This document shows positions 15,926 to 25,527 of a DNA stretch of 64,000 nucleotides, piece after piece. Source of the stretch: Sulfurimonas sp. HSL3-7 (GTDB taxonomy: Bacteria > Campylobacterota > Campylobacteria > Campylobacterales > Sulfurimonadaceae); the NCBI RefSeq assembly GCF_039645985.1, contig NZ_CP147919.1:2232001-2296000 (forward strand). Reading direction: 5' to 3'. The notes under the pieces were generated by a model. It was not told the DNA's origin and searched no databases. It was given only the letters and a program-made list of their open reading frames with translations. Both the position numbers and the translations under genes were made by a program. Position 1 is the first letter of the stretch. Each line of letters opens with the position of its first letter.

Positions 15926-18100
15926 TTATACTGCAGCACGTCCGAGACTGATTTTATTGCCTTTAAATTCCAGGATCTCAACATTGATGGTATCACCGAT
16001 ACTGATCACATCAGTAATATTTTTAATGTGGCCGTCTGAGATTTTGGAGATATGCAACAGTCCATCCACACCACCGGGTAGTTCGATAAAAGCACCGAAA
16101 TCGACAATGCGTTTCACCTTCCCTTCGACAATATCGCCCACCTGATATTCCGGTAACGGCTCGCGCTTTTTGTTTGCGATCTCTTCAATATGTCTGCGCG
16201 CCGCTTTTACCCCCTCACGGTTAAGACCCGACACCTTGACTTTTCCGCCTTTGCGATCGATATCGATCGCGACTTCGAACTTCTCTATGATCGAGCGGAT
16301 TGTTTTGCCTGCCTGACCGATGATCTCGGCAACACGGGCTGGATCAATATGAAAGATGGTATGGGTCGGCAGGTCTGGATTGGTCTCTATCTTTTTTTCG
16401 GCTTCAAGCATAACGTCAATAATATGACCGCGCCCCTCTTTTGCCTGAAACAGTGCTTTCTTAAGCACTTCCAGGTTGATACCGCCGAGTTTAATATCCA
16501 TCTGCAGAGCAGAGATCCCCTCTTTTGAGCCGGCTACCTTGAAGTCCAGATCCCCGTCATGATCTTCAAGGCCGGTAATGTCGGAGAGGATCGCGTATTC
16601 TGAACCTTCCGATACCATCCCCATCGCGATCCCGGCAATCGTATCGGTCAGTTCGATCTCGCCGGCACGCATCGCCATATAGCCGCCGCACACCGTCGCC
16701 ATAGAAGAAGAACCGTTTGACTCCAATATTTCGGAGACAAGGCGGATCGTATGCCCCGGCGATTCAAGCGTACACTCCAGCGCCCGCTTGGCAAGATTGC
16801 CGTGACCGAGTTCGCGGCGTTTGGGCGCACCTATCGGAGAAGCCTCACGTACTGCAAAGCCCGGAAAGTTGTAGTGCACCATAAAACGTTCGCTCTTCTG
16901 AGCCGTGTCGGTAAGACTTTCGTACATCTGGGCATCTTTGTCACCGCCAAGCGTCATAACGACCAGAGCCTGTGTCTGTCCCCGGGTAAACAGGCAGGAC
17001 GCATGGGCAGACGGCAGAATATTGGTTTGTATATCGATCGGGCGGATAGCATTTAACCCACGTCCGTCAGCACGCACACCCTCTTTTAAGATCTGTTCTC
17101 GCACCATCGATTTTTTAACATTGATCAATGCCATTTTGACATGTTCTTTGTCCCACTCTTCATGCTTTGTCAGAACATCATTTCGAATCTTTCGCAAGGC
17201 ATTTGAGCGTTCACTTTTAGCCATCTCTTTAATTGCCTCTTTGACCGCTTCGGCATGCTCTTCAAGAATGTATGCCTCAATTTGCTGTGTGCCGCTCACC
17301 TCGTGCAGTTCCATTGTCATCGGCTCTTTCGCATACGGGTCAAAAGCACTCTCGTATGCTTTATTAGCGGTATTAAGCCTCTCTTGTGCCATAGAAAGGA
17401 TCTCAATAAACTCCTCTTCACTGACAAGGTTGGCATGATAGCTATCCACCGTATCGACGCCCATTGCCGGATCGATCATCGGATCGACCATGGCAGTTGA
17501 GAGCAGTTCAGTCTCCACCGACCCATGTGCTTTCATCTCGATCATCAACAGATCTTCTCTGCTGCCCGCAACATACAGATCCAGCGTACTCTCATGGAGT
17601 TGGGACATAGTCGGATTGGCGATCAGTTCACCTTCGACCCTGGCAATGCGGCACGATGTCACCGAGGTCTTAATATCAATATCAGAGACATAAAGTGCAG
17701 CTGAGGCTGCATTCAGTGCGAGGGCTTGTAAATCGCTCTCTTCATCCGCACTCAAGACTAGAACGGTGATCTGGATCGGGTTGGTAAAACCTTTTGGAAA
17801 AAGCGGACGCAGGGATCGGTCGATGATTCGCGAGGTCAAGGCTTCAAAATCGCTCGGCTTACTCTCGCGTTTGATATACCCTCCCGGAAATTTACCCGCT
17901 GCGTAGGCTTTTTCAATATACTGCACCGTCAACGGTAAAAACTCGCCGCCGGCGAATTCATTTTCGTCTATCACCACTGTTGCCAGCAGAACCGTTTTAC
18001 CGCTTTTTAACCATACTGAACCGTTCGCCTGCTTGGCAACACTTTCCAGGGCATATTCTTCGTTTTTATTATCCAAATCTATTAATACGTTATAGTCCAT
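15926..18100 (-). CDS. pnp: Polyribonucleotide nucleotidyltransferase (PNPase)
   Basis: PNPase degrades RNA 3'-5' by phosphorolysis and works in the degradosome. The 724-residue protein has two RNase PH domains (the second with FTRGQTQALVVMTLGG and GSSSMATVCGG), then a KH domain (about 570-625, ARVAEIIGQAGKTIRSIIE) and a C-terminal S1 domain (GKVKRIVDFGAFIELPGG). The catalytic DFKVAGSKEGISALQMDIK lies near 525. It starts one base after the stop of the phosphoribosyltransferase gene, with GGAGAATAAG overlapping that stop, so the two are coupled. Confidence 0.96.
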   Translation of the reverse strand: MDYNVLIDLDNKNEEYALESVAKQANGSVWLKSGKTVLLATVVIDENEFAGGEFLPLTVQYIEKAYAAGKFPGGYIKRESKPSDFEALTSRIIDRSLRPLFPKGFTNPIQITVLVLSADEESDLQALALNAASAALYVSDIDIKTSVTSCRIARVEGELIANPTMSQLHESTLDLYVAGSREDLLMIEMKAHGSVETELLSTAMVDPMIDPAMGVDTVDSYHANLVSEEEFIEILSMAQERLNTANKAYESAFDPYAKEPMTMELHEVSGTQQIEAYILEEHAEAVKEAIKEMAKSERSNALRKIRNDVLTKHEEWDKEHVKMALINVKKSMVREQILKEGVRADGRGLNAIRPIDIQTNILPSAHASCLFTRGQTQALVVMTLGGDKDAQMYESLTDTAQKSERFMVHYNFPGFAVREASPIGAPKRRELGHGNLAKRALECTLESPGHTIRLVSEILESNGSSSMATVCGGYMAMRAGEIELTDTIAGIAMGMVSEGSEYAILSDITGLEDHDGDLDFKVAGSKEGISALQMDIKLGGINLEVLKKALFQAKEGRGHIIDVMLEAEKKIETNPDLPTHTIFHIDPARVAEIIGQAGKTIRSIIEKFEVAIDIDRKGGKVKVSGLNREGVKAARRHIEEIANKKREPLPEYQVGDIVEGKVKRIVDFGAFIELPGGVDGLLHISKISDGHIKNITDVISIGDTINVEILEFKGNKISLGRAAV

Positions 18101-18101
18101 C

Positions 18102-18752
18102 TTATTCTCCTAGGTATTGCGCGATCTGCGCATCGGTAACAGGTTCAAATGATTCATAATAACTTTTTGTATCAATATAATCATCCAGGGCTGAGATAAA
18201 AAAGATCTCGTCGGTCAAAGGTTCCAGACTGTCAAGCAGATCGCTTGGCAAAACCGGTACCGCGACATAAACGGCTTTGGGTCTCATCGCTAAAACTGTT
18301 TTTATTGCTGCCATCAGCTTTAGACCGCTTTCCGCCCCTTCATCCACCAGCAGTATGGTCCTGCCTTCCATGTCTTCAAAATGCTTACCCTTGCGGTATT
18401 TGTAAATATAACTCAAAATCTTCTCTTCATACTTACGTGAAGCTTCACCGTAAATATAGTCATACTTGATGTCAAATGTTTTCACCAGGCTGTCATTAAT
18501 CACAATCTCTTCATGTTCACTCACCCTGGCCAACTCGCATTCGCTGTTTTTAGGGGCATAAATACCGGCAGAAAAGAGAAAATCCTTCGCTAAATTCAGA
18601 CGTTCATTCATGTAATACATCAGCTCCAAACCTCCGGAAGAGACAGCGACAAGATGCCACTTCTCTTGCTTCATCCGATCCCGGGGAAGATGCTCCTTGA
18701 GCCTGACTGCAGCATCCTTCCGATCTGTAAATATCATTCTGTTCGTACTCAT
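18102..18752 (-). CDS. Phosphoribosyltransferase-like protein
   Basis: A 216-residue protein of the type I phosphoribosyltransferase fold. The PRPP-loop counterpart is ILLVDEGAESGLKLMAAIK (near residues 135-153), where the family consensus has two acidic residues followed by a Thr/Ser-Gly; here the second acidic residue is Glu. An N-terminal LVAVSSGGLELMYYM strand-loop matches the family's first beta strand. Similar proteins act on nucleobases or are regulatory. It is the gene just before pnp and 9 bases after lptD. The substrate cannot be told from sequence. Confidence 0.8.
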   Translation of the reverse strand: MSTNRMIFTDRKDAAVRLKEHLPRDRMKQEKWHLVAVSSGGLELMYYMNERLNLAKDFLFSAGIYAPKNSECELARVSEHEEIVINDSLVKTFDIKYDYIYGEASRKYEEKILSYIYKYRKGKHFEDMEGRTILLVDEGAESGLKLMAAIKTVLAMRPKAVYVAVPVLPSDLLDSLEPLTDEIFFISALDDYIDTKSYYESFEPVTDAQIAQYLGE

Positions 18753-18761
18753 GCAGACTCC

Positions 18762-20939
18762 TTATTGGCTCGTTAGTGTATCGCTGGTTCTGTAGCTCAC
18801 TTCCGAACCGCCGATAGGTTTGAGAATAAGCGTAAAGTAAATATATTTATCAAACGTACTGTCTGTAATACTGTTCTGCCTGAGAACCGGACGGTTATTC
18901 TCCACATAACGCAGCCCAAAATCCCAGCATCGCTTTGTATAGAGAAACCCGATCTCAGAATACTTCTTGATACTGTTTTCCACATCAAATGCATATTTTG
19001 TAAAGTACTTATAGTGTTTATTATAGCGATAAGAGGCATCAGCATTCAAGTAGTTTGTATAGGGGTTGAGCTTATCTTTGTAGGCTTTGTTCTCATACAG
19101 ATAGGAAAAGCCTATATTAAAAGCTTTGTCCTGATATCGCAGGGTATTAAGTGTCTTCACCCATTCATTACGCTGAAAACTGTAAAACGTATCGTCGTAA
19201 AATGATATTTTATCCGTTATATTCCATCTAAACTCATTTTCGAAGTCGCCTAACCCTTCCTCTTGCGAATTGGATGTCGTCAGCAGTACCGGTTGCGAAA
19301 GGCGATGGTATATCTTCTCTCTGCCACTGTTGTCAATGATATACTGTGTAAACTGAAGGTTCACATTGTCTTCTATATTTGATAAGGTATAGAACTCACA
19401 ATTCTGCGGATATAAAGGAAGATCACTCGTACAATCGTTTTCTACAAGTGCATAGTAACCGCCTTTTTTATCACTGCCGAACTTTGTGTACGTTCCGGAA
19501 AACACCATAGTATGGGAATACTCTTCATAGCCTTTTGTCAGATAGGAGTCCACGTTTACGTTATGCGATAAACGTCCGTAATATCCCCGTTTATAAATAT
19601 CTTGTGTCACGCTTGCATCGGCTTCACTTCTAAAGTCGATCAGCCTGCCGTAAAGCTGCGCCTTATATGCGACGTTGATATAATCATCGAGAAAAGCACT
19701 CTGCAGAGTAACAGGGATGTTCAACTCAAGTTCTTCACCCTCTTTTCCCTCTTGTCGCACATAATTGTTGGCAGTCATGTTGAGTGTGTAATAGAGGTGC
19801 TGATCCAAATAGGCGTCAAGATAGTGATGGTATTGAAGAATAGGAAGTTTTTGGATCGTTGCTTTACGTTTATCGGCGTCTTGGGGATTAAGATCAAGAT
19901 AATATTTCAGATAAGCGCCATAGTAGTTCTTCTCTTCATTGTAAAAAAGGTTGACACGCGAATAGACCTGGTTGGAAGTGACCGAGTTAATGGTATCGTT
20001 ACTTGAAAGATTGAGATAATCGACATCATTCATCCATTGGACATCGCTGTATAGACCCGATTGCCCGCCAAGATCAAGTCCAAACCAATGTTGCAAAACG
20101 CTTCTGTTCTGGTACTTGAATCCGAACCCGTAATGTCTGTCATTTTGAAGGTTATTCTCCAAAAAATAGCTATTTTTTTCTTCAAAATACCCTAAGGTAA
20201 GGCTTCCTCTGGAATCCTTGGAATCCACAAATCGAAGGGTACCGTAAAGCCCTTGTCCACGGGAGGTACGCAGTTGCGGCTTAAGTTCGATATCAGCACT
20301 GTCTCCCAAAACGATGTAGAGCGGCTGCTCATAATAGAGACCCTCTGAACCTGAAACACCGAAAGAGGGAATCAACAGACCGCTTCGGCGTGACCGGTCC
20401 AGAGAGTATCCGAAATAGGGAAAATAGAGCAGCGGGATCCCCCCGAAATGGAACCGAGCATTATAGATATTGAGCCATTTGCTCTCACTGTTGTAATCTG
20501 AACTGCTGAAATAGATCTCCCAGAGCGGATTACTGGGCTCACATCCTGAGATAATACCTTTTTCGATATTGACAGTATTTTCGCACGCCTGGGATTTTTG
20601 CGAAGAGAGCCAGACCTTTGACTCTTTGTCCAACATATAAAACGGTGATATTTCACGCTCTTTTCTGTCAATATTGAGCTTCATATAGTCGCCAATGAAC
20701 TGGTATTCACTCCCTTTGAGTGTCACAACGTTTCCGAAAAGTTCAAGTACCGTACTGTTCTTGTCATAGCTGGCTTTTTCAGCGCTGATATAGCTGTCCT
20801 GATAAATGACCAGGACATCACCTTCTGCATAGACTTTATCTCCATGCATATTCAGATCTTTGGCATAGAACTCTACCGGATCGCCTGCATAAAGTATCGG
20901 TGTCAGGAAAAAAAAGAGAAGCAGATACCTAAGATGCAT
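18762..20939 (-). CDS. lptD: LPS assembly outer-membrane protein LptD
   Basis: LptD with LptE inserts LPS into the outer leaflet of the outer membrane. The 725-residue protein has a signal peptide (MHLRYLLLFFFLTPILYA), an N-terminal OstA/LptA-like jellyroll (FYAKDLNMHGDKVYAEGDVLVIY), then the LptD_C beta-barrel, with the conserved PYFGYSLDRSRRSGLLIPSFGVS stretch near residue 190. The start at 20939 overlaps the RDD gene by 11 bases. Cysteines near residues 130 and 145 could form disulfides. It fits with the heptose genes elsewhere in the window as part of LPS supply. Confidence 0.93.
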   Translation of the reverse strand: MHLRYLLLFFFLTPILYAGDPVEFYAKDLNMHGDKVYAEGDVLVIYQDSYISAEKASYDKNSTVLELFGNVVTLKGSEYQFIGDYMKLNIDRKEREISPFYMLDKESKVWLSSQKSQACENTVNIEKGIISGCEPSNPLWEIYFSSSDYNSESKWLNIYNARFHFGGIPLLYFPYFGYSLDRSRRSGLLIPSFGVSGSEGLYYEQPLYIVLGDSADIELKPQLRTSRGQGLYGTLRFVDSKDSRGSLTLGYFEEKNSYFLENNLQNDRHYGFGFKYQNRSVLQHWFGLDLGGQSGLYSDVQWMNDVDYLNLSSNDTINSVTSNQVYSRVNLFYNEEKNYYGAYLKYYLDLNPQDADKRKATIQKLPILQYHHYLDAYLDQHLYYTLNMTANNYVRQEGKEGEELELNIPVTLQSAFLDDYINVAYKAQLYGRLIDFRSEADASVTQDIYKRGYYGRLSHNVNVDSYLTKGYEEYSHTMVFSGTYTKFGSDKKGGYYALVENDCTSDLPLYPQNCEFYTLSNIEDNVNLQFTQYIIDNSGREKIYHRLSQPVLLTTSNSQEEGLGDFENEFRWNITDKISFYDDTFYSFQRNEWVKTLNTLRYQDKAFNIGFSYLYENKAYKDKLNPYTNYLNADASYRYNKHYKYFTKYAFDVENSIKKYSEIGFLYTKRCWDFGLRYVENNRPVLRQNSITDSTFDKYIYFTLILKPIGGSEVSYRTSDTLTSQ

Positions 20940-21381
20940 TGACCACCAAAGTTCGAGCCGTCTTGTCATGCCAGCTCTGTCTATTTTTATCATAAAAAGC
21001 CCAGATAAAGCCGAGGTAGAAGATCATCTCGCTGATGATACGGAACACACCCCGGTTGAGCGCACTGCTGAAGATCGGCCTCTGCATCGTCACCGCATCG
21101 ACAATGTTGATCTTCATCACCATTTTTCCCAACGTAGCACCGTAAAGATAGACAAAAAACGTTTGATAGATGATCTTGATAAGAAGGTACTCAAAGGTAA
21201 ACGTGTTGATAAGAGCGACAATCGCATCCGGGTCGTTCACTGCCGAGAGCTGGTCCCAGATGATGATCAAAAACAGAAACGCAAGGATCAGCTCGTCAAT
21301 AAAAAATGCGAGTGCACGTTTTTGTATACTGGATAACTCCAATCCGGCATTGAGAAGACGACGCTGAACCTCATCATTCAC
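20929..21381 (-). CDS. RDD-family membrane protein
   Basis: A 150-residue protein with three probable transmembrane helices (about 24-44, 60-80, 115-130). It has the RDD hallmarks: KRALAFFIDELIL (with an Arg and Asp of the name) and YGATLGKMVMKINIVD. The molecular role of this family is mostly unknown, though some members affect ion transport. It is between purD (9 bases upstream) and lptD (11-base overlap) in one minus-strand run. Confidence 0.88.
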   Translation of the reverse strand: MNDEVQRRLLNAGLELSSIQKRALAFFIDELILAFLFLIIIWDQLSAVNDPDAIVALINTFTFEYLLIKIIYQTFFVYLYGATLGKMVMKINIVDAVTMQRPIFSSALNRGVFRIISEMIFYLGFIWAFYDKNRQSWHDKTARTLVVNAS

Positions 21382-21390
21382 GGATAAAGC

Positions 21391-22656
21391 CTAGAGTGCT
21401 TGGTAGGCGATATCGGTACGTAACTTCTTACCGGCAAAATGGACCTGACCGCAAAGTGCGTAAGCACGATCCCGCGCTTCACGGATCGTATCACCAAGGC
21501 CCACGCAGACAAGTACCCGCCCGCCGTCAGCATAAAGTATACCGTCTTCTTCACTGACACCGGCATAAGAGATATGGGTGTGTTCTTTAATATCTTCATG
21601 CACGATCTCATCAACAACGATCTCGGCAGGCGGCGTTGAACTGTACGGGTAATCTTTACTTGCCATAACAACGCCGACAGCATACTCGTCTGAAAATTCC
21701 ACATTCAGTGTATCAAGCTGTTTTGTCGCTGCTTTATAAAAGAGTTCGGAAGCAGGTGTTTTGAGAAGCGGCATCAGAATCTCACACTCCGGATCACCGA
21801 ACCGGACATTGAACTCCAGTGTAATAGGCTCACCGTTGACCACCATGATACCGATAAAGAGGACACCCTCAAAAGGTGCGCCCTCGGCTTTCATCCCTTT
21901 AAGTGTCGGACGGATAATACGCGCTTTAACCTTCTCATACAAGGTATCATCGACAAGCGGTGTCGGCGCATACGCCCCCATCCCGCCTGTATTCGGTCCC
22001 TGATCACCATCCAGAAGGCGCTTATGGTCTTGGGCGGCTTGAAGCAGGATAAAATCATCCCCATCACAGATAGCGAACATAGAGAGTTCATAACCGTCAA
22101 GAAACTCTTCTACGATGACCTTCTTGCCTGCGTCTCCGAAAGCTTTACCACTGAGCATCTCGCCGACTGTTTTTTTCGCTTCATCGTGGGACTGGGCGAT
22201 GATAACCCCTTTACCGGCACACAGACCATCCGCTTTAACAACAATCGGCGTCGGCAAGGTCTCAATAAACTTATAGGCGGCTTCGATGTTGTCCGTTTCA
22301 ATGTAACGTGCTGTCGGAATGTCATATTTCGCCAAAAAGTTTTTCATATAGACTTTTGAACCCTCAAGCTGCGCTGCCTCTTTGCTCGGGCCAAAAATTG
22401 TCAGCCCTTTGGCCTTAAAGATATCGACGACGCCGTCGACAAGCGGTGCTTCCGGCCCAACGATCGTCAGATCGATCTTGTTCTCGATCGCAAAATCAGC
22501 CAATGCATCATACTCTTTGATACTAAGATTTTCACCCAGTTCACGTGTCGCGCCATTGCCTGGCGCAAAAAAGAGTTTCTCAACTGCTTCATCTTTTTTC
22601 AGGGCACGCCCGATAGAGTATTCGCGTCCGCCGCTGCCTAGTACCAATATGTTCAT
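21391..22656 (-). CDS. purD: Phosphoribosylamine-glycine ligase PurD
   Basis: Second step of purine synthesis: joins glycine to 5-phosphoribosylamine using ATP. The 421-residue ATP-grasp protein begins [16 protein letters not shown], then GNGAT, a [12 protein letters not shown] stretch, the ATP-grasp loop [14 protein letters not shown], and [10 protein letters not shown]. The metal-binding [10 protein letters not shown] is near 290. It heads the purD-RDD-lptD-PRTase-pnp run. A probable 6S RNA is encoded just upstream on the same strand. Confidence 0.96.
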   Translation of the reverse strand: MNILVLGSGGREYSIGRALKKDEAVEKLFFAPGNGATRELGENLSIKEYDALADFAIENKIDLTIVGPEAPLVDGVVDIFKAKGLTIFGPSKEAAQLEGSKVYMKNFLAKYDIPTARYIETDNIEAAYKFIETLPTPIVVKADGLCAGKGVIIAQSHDEAKKTVGEMLSGKAFGDAGKKVIVEEFLDGYELSMFAICDGDDFILLQAAQDHKRLLDGDQGPNTGGMGAYAPTPLVDDTLYEKVKARIIRPTLKGMKAEGAPFEGVLFIGIMVVNGEPITLEFNVRFGDPECEILMPLLKTPASELFYKAATKQLDTLNVEFSDEYAVGVVMASKDYPYSSTPPAEIVVDEIVHEDIKEHTHISYAGVSEEDGILYADGGRVLVCVGLGDTIREARDRAYALCGQVHFAGKKLRTDIAYQAL

Positions 22657-22737
22657 CTTAACTCCAAATATGATCGATCAAAATTTTTATAAAAACAGAC
22701 ATTGTACATTTTAATAAAAATTCAGGAAAACCTTAAT

Positions 22738-22942
22738 GGACTCTTCAAGAAGTCCGAGTGGCCGGTCCGCACTAAGCTTTGGTTCTCAAAGCCGAAAAAA
22801 CAGCAAAGTGAGTGTTCCATCAGGCCGCAATCTCTCTGGTTTGACCCATCAAACGAGACCACCGCACACAAGAACATCTACAGCATTCACAAAAAGAAAA
22901 TGTAGAACCCTCATAATTGCGAGAAATCGCACCACCCAGGCT
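22738..22942 (-). ncRNA. ssrS: Probable 6S RNA
   Basis: The minus strand has a TATAAT box at 22955-22950, so transcription should begin near 22942. From there to about 22756 (187 nt) the RNA folds as a rod about a central point near 22847: terminal hairpin GTTTGA-TGGG-TCAAAC (22854-22839), then TGTTC/GAACA at 22876-22872 and 22817-22813, GGTTCT/AGAACC at 22909-22904 and 22786-22781, and end pairing GGGTGG/CCACTC at 22937-22932 and 22761-22756. All pairs are symmetric about the centre. A local hairpin GCTTTG-AGAAC-CAAAGC sits in the 3' central region. Length, rod shape and position beside purD fit 6S RNA, the sigma-70 RNA polymerase regulator. A hairpin at 22755-22738 may end transcription. 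Confidence 0.68.
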
Positions 22943-22949
22943 AATTAAT

Positions 22950-22955
22950 ATTATA
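22950..22955 (-). promoter_or_regulatory. -10 box of the probable 6S RNA
   Basis: TATAAT on the minus strand, preceded by a T-rich stretch (CTGTTTTTG) as is common upstream of Campylobacterota -10 boxes. It may also serve purD by read-through. Confidence 0.6.
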
Positions 22956-22994
22956 CAAAAACAGAGCTTTTTCGGGGCTAAATCGAAAGCCCAT

Positions 22995-23651
22995 TTAGAA
23001 GGTCTGTAAGAGTTTTTCAGCCAATAAGACAGATGCATCGACAGTCGGAAGATCAGGCATATGATATTTTATGTTTTCAGGCAATGCTTTTGCCGTCGTC
23101 TTTCCGATCACGACAACTTTATAACTGGATTTAAAGCTAAAGAGCGTCATAAAACAGGCTATCGTCAACGGTGACGTGAAGACGAGTATTGCATTGTCAG
23201 GAAGTTCGATATCTCGGCACGCATCATTGCAATAGGTTTCATAGACAATGATATCGTCCATGTGAACACCGGCTTGTTTCACATGTTCTTTAAAATCTGA
23301 GGCGACCACTGCAGGACGGGGATACAGCCAGCGATATGAAGCGTAATTGTCTATAATGATATCCGTCAGAGAGTCGCCGTACCCTTCCCCTTTTTCAAGC
23401 AGTTCCCCTCCCGCTTTTTCGACCGCATAAGCAGTCTTGGAAGCGACACACAAAGCAGGCAGCACTTTCCAGTTTGAAGAGATCTTTTCCAAAGCCGTGA
23501 CTGCCTGTTTGGATGTCAATACAATAGCATCATATGCGCTGAAGTCTATCACCGGCTGGAAAAAACGGGTCGCTAAAATAGGGATGTGTGTTACATGGGG
23601 ATGTGAAGTCGTGGAAAAAAGAAAGATGGCGTTTTTACTATCTTGCGTCAT
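22995..23651 (-). CDS. hemD: Uroporphyrinogen-III synthase HemD
   Basis: HemD closes hydroxymethylbilane into uroporphyrinogen III in haem synthesis. The 218-residue protein has the family's two-lobed pattern: YDAIVLTSKQAV (TSxxAV near residue 44), LCVASKTAYAVEKAG, YGDSLTDII, WLYPRPAVVASDF, DIIVYETYC, ILVFTSPLTIACF and VVIGKTTAKAL. Its composition matches the genome, so it is the more likely housekeeping enzyme of the two HemD-like genes here. It lies upstream of the 6S RNA and purD on the same strand. Confidence 0.9.
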   Translation of the reverse strand: MTQDSKNAIFLFSTTSHPHVTHIPILATRFFQPVIDFSAYDAIVLTSKQAVTALEKISSNWKVLPALCVASKTAYAVEKAGGELLEKGEGYGDSLTDIIIDNYASYRWLYPRPAVVASDFKEHVKQAGVHMDDIIVYETYCNDACRDIELPDNAILVFTSPLTIACFMTLFSFKSSYKVVVIGKTTAKALPENIKYHMPDLPTVDASVLLAEKLLQTF

Positions 23652-23680
23652 TGTGGCCTCGATTTAGACATAAAAATTGT

Positions 23681-23707
23681 AGATTCCGGATCAAGTCCAA
23701 AATGACA
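23681..23707. repeat. Degenerate REP-like palindrome
   Basis: ATTCCGGATCAAGTCCAAAAT followed by GACAG resembles the palindrome ATTCCGGA-TCAAG-TCCGGAAT that I recall from intergenic regions of many proteobacteria; the right arm has two changes. It is between hemD and guaA. Confidence 0.45.
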
Positions 23708-23754
23708 GAGTTTATTATGCTCTACCTTCACAGCAGTAAAAATGGGGAGTTTGT

Positions 23755-23843
23755 GTAGGTTGTGCAAAAGTGATCCCGAAGGCGTACATCGGTACACCGA
23801 ACGGTGAACTTCAGTGCAAGACAGCCGGGGGGCTGGACCCTAC
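23755..23843. repeat. Dispersed hairpin element, copy A
   Basis: The core 23760-23828 matches the core of copy B (42848-42916) at roughly two thirds of positions without gaps, sharing GTGATCCCGA, GGTGAACT and TGCAA. The ends GTAGG/CCTAC are complementary. It ends about 20 bases beyond the guaA stop codon. The inner stem is GTAC/GTAC (23784-23787, 23792-23795). Confidence 0.7.
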
Positions 23844-23865
23844 GCCGAAATCGTCGTTTTTTACT

Positions 23866-25404
23866 TTATTCCCATTCGATCGTTGCCGGAGGCTTGGATG
23901 AGATATCGTACACTACGCGGTTGATGCCGTCAACCTCGTTGATGATACGGCGGGAGATACGTTCCAGCAGATCGTGCGGCAGGTGTGCGAACGTCGCCGT
24001 CATACCGTCGACTGCCTCAACAACACGGACACATACCGTATTGTCATAGGTTCGGTTGTCACCCATGACACCGACTGATTTAACATTCAACAGAACGGCA
24101 AAAGCCTGCCATGTACGGGTGTAATAGCCGCTTGCTTTCAGCTCGTCCAGAAGAATAGCATCTGCTTCGCGCAAGAGGTCAAGGTCGGGACGGTTTACAT
24201 CGCCCATAATACGGATCGCAAGACCCGGTCCAGGGAACGGATGGCGGTTGATCATGCTTGAAGGGAGGCCAAGTTCAAGTCCCATTTTACGGACCTCGTC
24301 TTTGAAGAGCTCACGTAACGGCTCGATCAGTTCAAAATCCATCCAATCAGGCAGACCACCCACATTGTGGTGTGACTTGATGACCTCGGACGGCCCTTTG
24401 ACTGAGATTGACTCGATAACATCCGGGTAAAGTGTCCCTTGTGCCAAGAACTTGATGCCTTCATGCTTTTTTGCTTCCGCTTCAAACTCTTCGATAAAGG
24501 TGTGGCCGATGATCTTGCGTTTTGTCTCAGGGTCACTGACACCGGCAAGCTTGCCCAGGAAGTTATCGACAGCATCAACCGTAATCAAAGGCACTTTCAG
24601 GTTGATTTTAAAGACCTCTTCGACCTGCTCGCGTTCACCTTTACGAAGCAAACCGTTGTCGACAAAGACCGGCACCAGCTGATCACCGATCGCTTCATAA
24701 AGCAGTGCAGCAACAACAGAGGAGTCTACCCCGCCGCTTAGACCGCAAAGCACTTTCCCGTCGCCCACTTTTTCACGGATGATCTTGATCTGCTCTTTTA
24801 AGAAGTGACCCATCTCCCACTTCTCAGTCACACCACAGATCTTGCGTGCGAAGTTGCGAAGCATCAAGTAACCTTCAACCGAGTGATTGACCTCAGGGTG
24901 GAACTGCATTGCGTAGACTTTTTTATCTTCGTTTGCAATGGCAGCATACGGCGAATTAGCCGAGATCGCAATCGGTTCAAAGCCTTCCGGCAGTTCATCT
25001 ACGCGGTCACTATGGCTCATCCAGACGGTTGTGCCGTTATCGACGTCATCGAAAAGCAGTGACGGTTTAACAATCTCCAGTTCGGCTTTGCCGTATTCAT
25101 GGTGATCAGAACGGATAACCGAGCCGCCAAAATCGACTGCGATGCGCTGCATACCGTAACAGATACCAAGTACCGGAATACCCATATTGTAAACTTCCTG
25201 GTCAACTTCATAGGCATCTTTGCTGTAAACCGATGAAGGGCCACCGCTTAAGATGATCCCCTGTGGGTTTTTTGCCTTGATAGCATCGGCCTTTGTATAG
25301 TAAGGAAGAATCTCACAATAGATCTTCTCTTCACGCATACGACGTGCGATCAGCTGTGTGTACTGAGAACCAAAATCTAAAACGACAATACTGACGTGTT
25401 TCAA
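23866..25404 (-). CDS. guaA: GMP synthase (glutamine-hydrolysing)
   Basis: Converts XMP to GMP with glutamine nitrogen. The 512-residue protein has an N-terminal class I amidotransferase domain (nucleophile Cys in VLGICYGMQ near residue 80; His-Glu in [10 protein letters not shown]), the ATP-pyrophosphatase P-loop [11 protein letters not shown] near 222, and a C-terminal dimerisation domain ending [17 protein letters not shown]. All catalytic motifs are intact. It appears monocistronic between hemD and nhaD, and copy A of the hairpin element follows it. Confidence 0.97.
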   Translation of the reverse strand: MKHVSIVVLDFGSQYTQLIARRMREEKIYCEILPYYTKADAIKAKNPQGIILSGGPSSVYSKDAYEVDQEVYNMGIPVLGICYGMQRIAVDFGGSVIRSDHHEYGKAELEIVKPSLLFDDVDNGTTVWMSHSDRVDELPEGFEPIAISANSPYAAIANEDKKVYAMQFHPEVNHSVEGYLMLRNFARKICGVTEKWEMGHFLKEQIKIIREKVGDGKVLCGLSGGVDSSVVAALLYEAIGDQLVPVFVDNGLLRKGEREQVEEVFKINLKVPLITVDAVDNFLGKLAGVSDPETKRKIIGHTFIEEFEAEAKKHEGIKFLAQGTLYPDVIESISVKGPSEVIKSHHNVGGLPDWMDFELIEPLRELFKDEVRKMGLELGLPSSMINRHPFPGPGLAIRIMGDVNRPDLDLLREADAILLDELKASGYYTRTWQAFAVLLNVKSVGVMGDNRTYDNTVCVRVVEAVDGMTATFAHLPHDLLERISRRIINEVDGINRVVYDISSKPPATIEWE

Positions 25405-25527
25405 AACAGTGCCTTTAAAAGTAAAGTAAGTATGACAGGATATCCTAAAGAGGATTAGAGGCGGCTTTTATAAATAAAATAGTACAGGGTATGCATATTG
25501 CAGAGCAGACGCCCTGCATGAAAGAGT

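Noticed and set aside
22736-22948. Plus-strand 70-codon frame, Ser/Arg-rich
   Set aside because: It lies on the opposite strand of the probable 6S RNA, and its composition reflects RNA stem sequence. The weak AGGA upstream is not enough.
25405-25527. Guanine riboswitch before guaA
   Set aside because: The gap is short and shows no purine-riboswitch core or paired arms.
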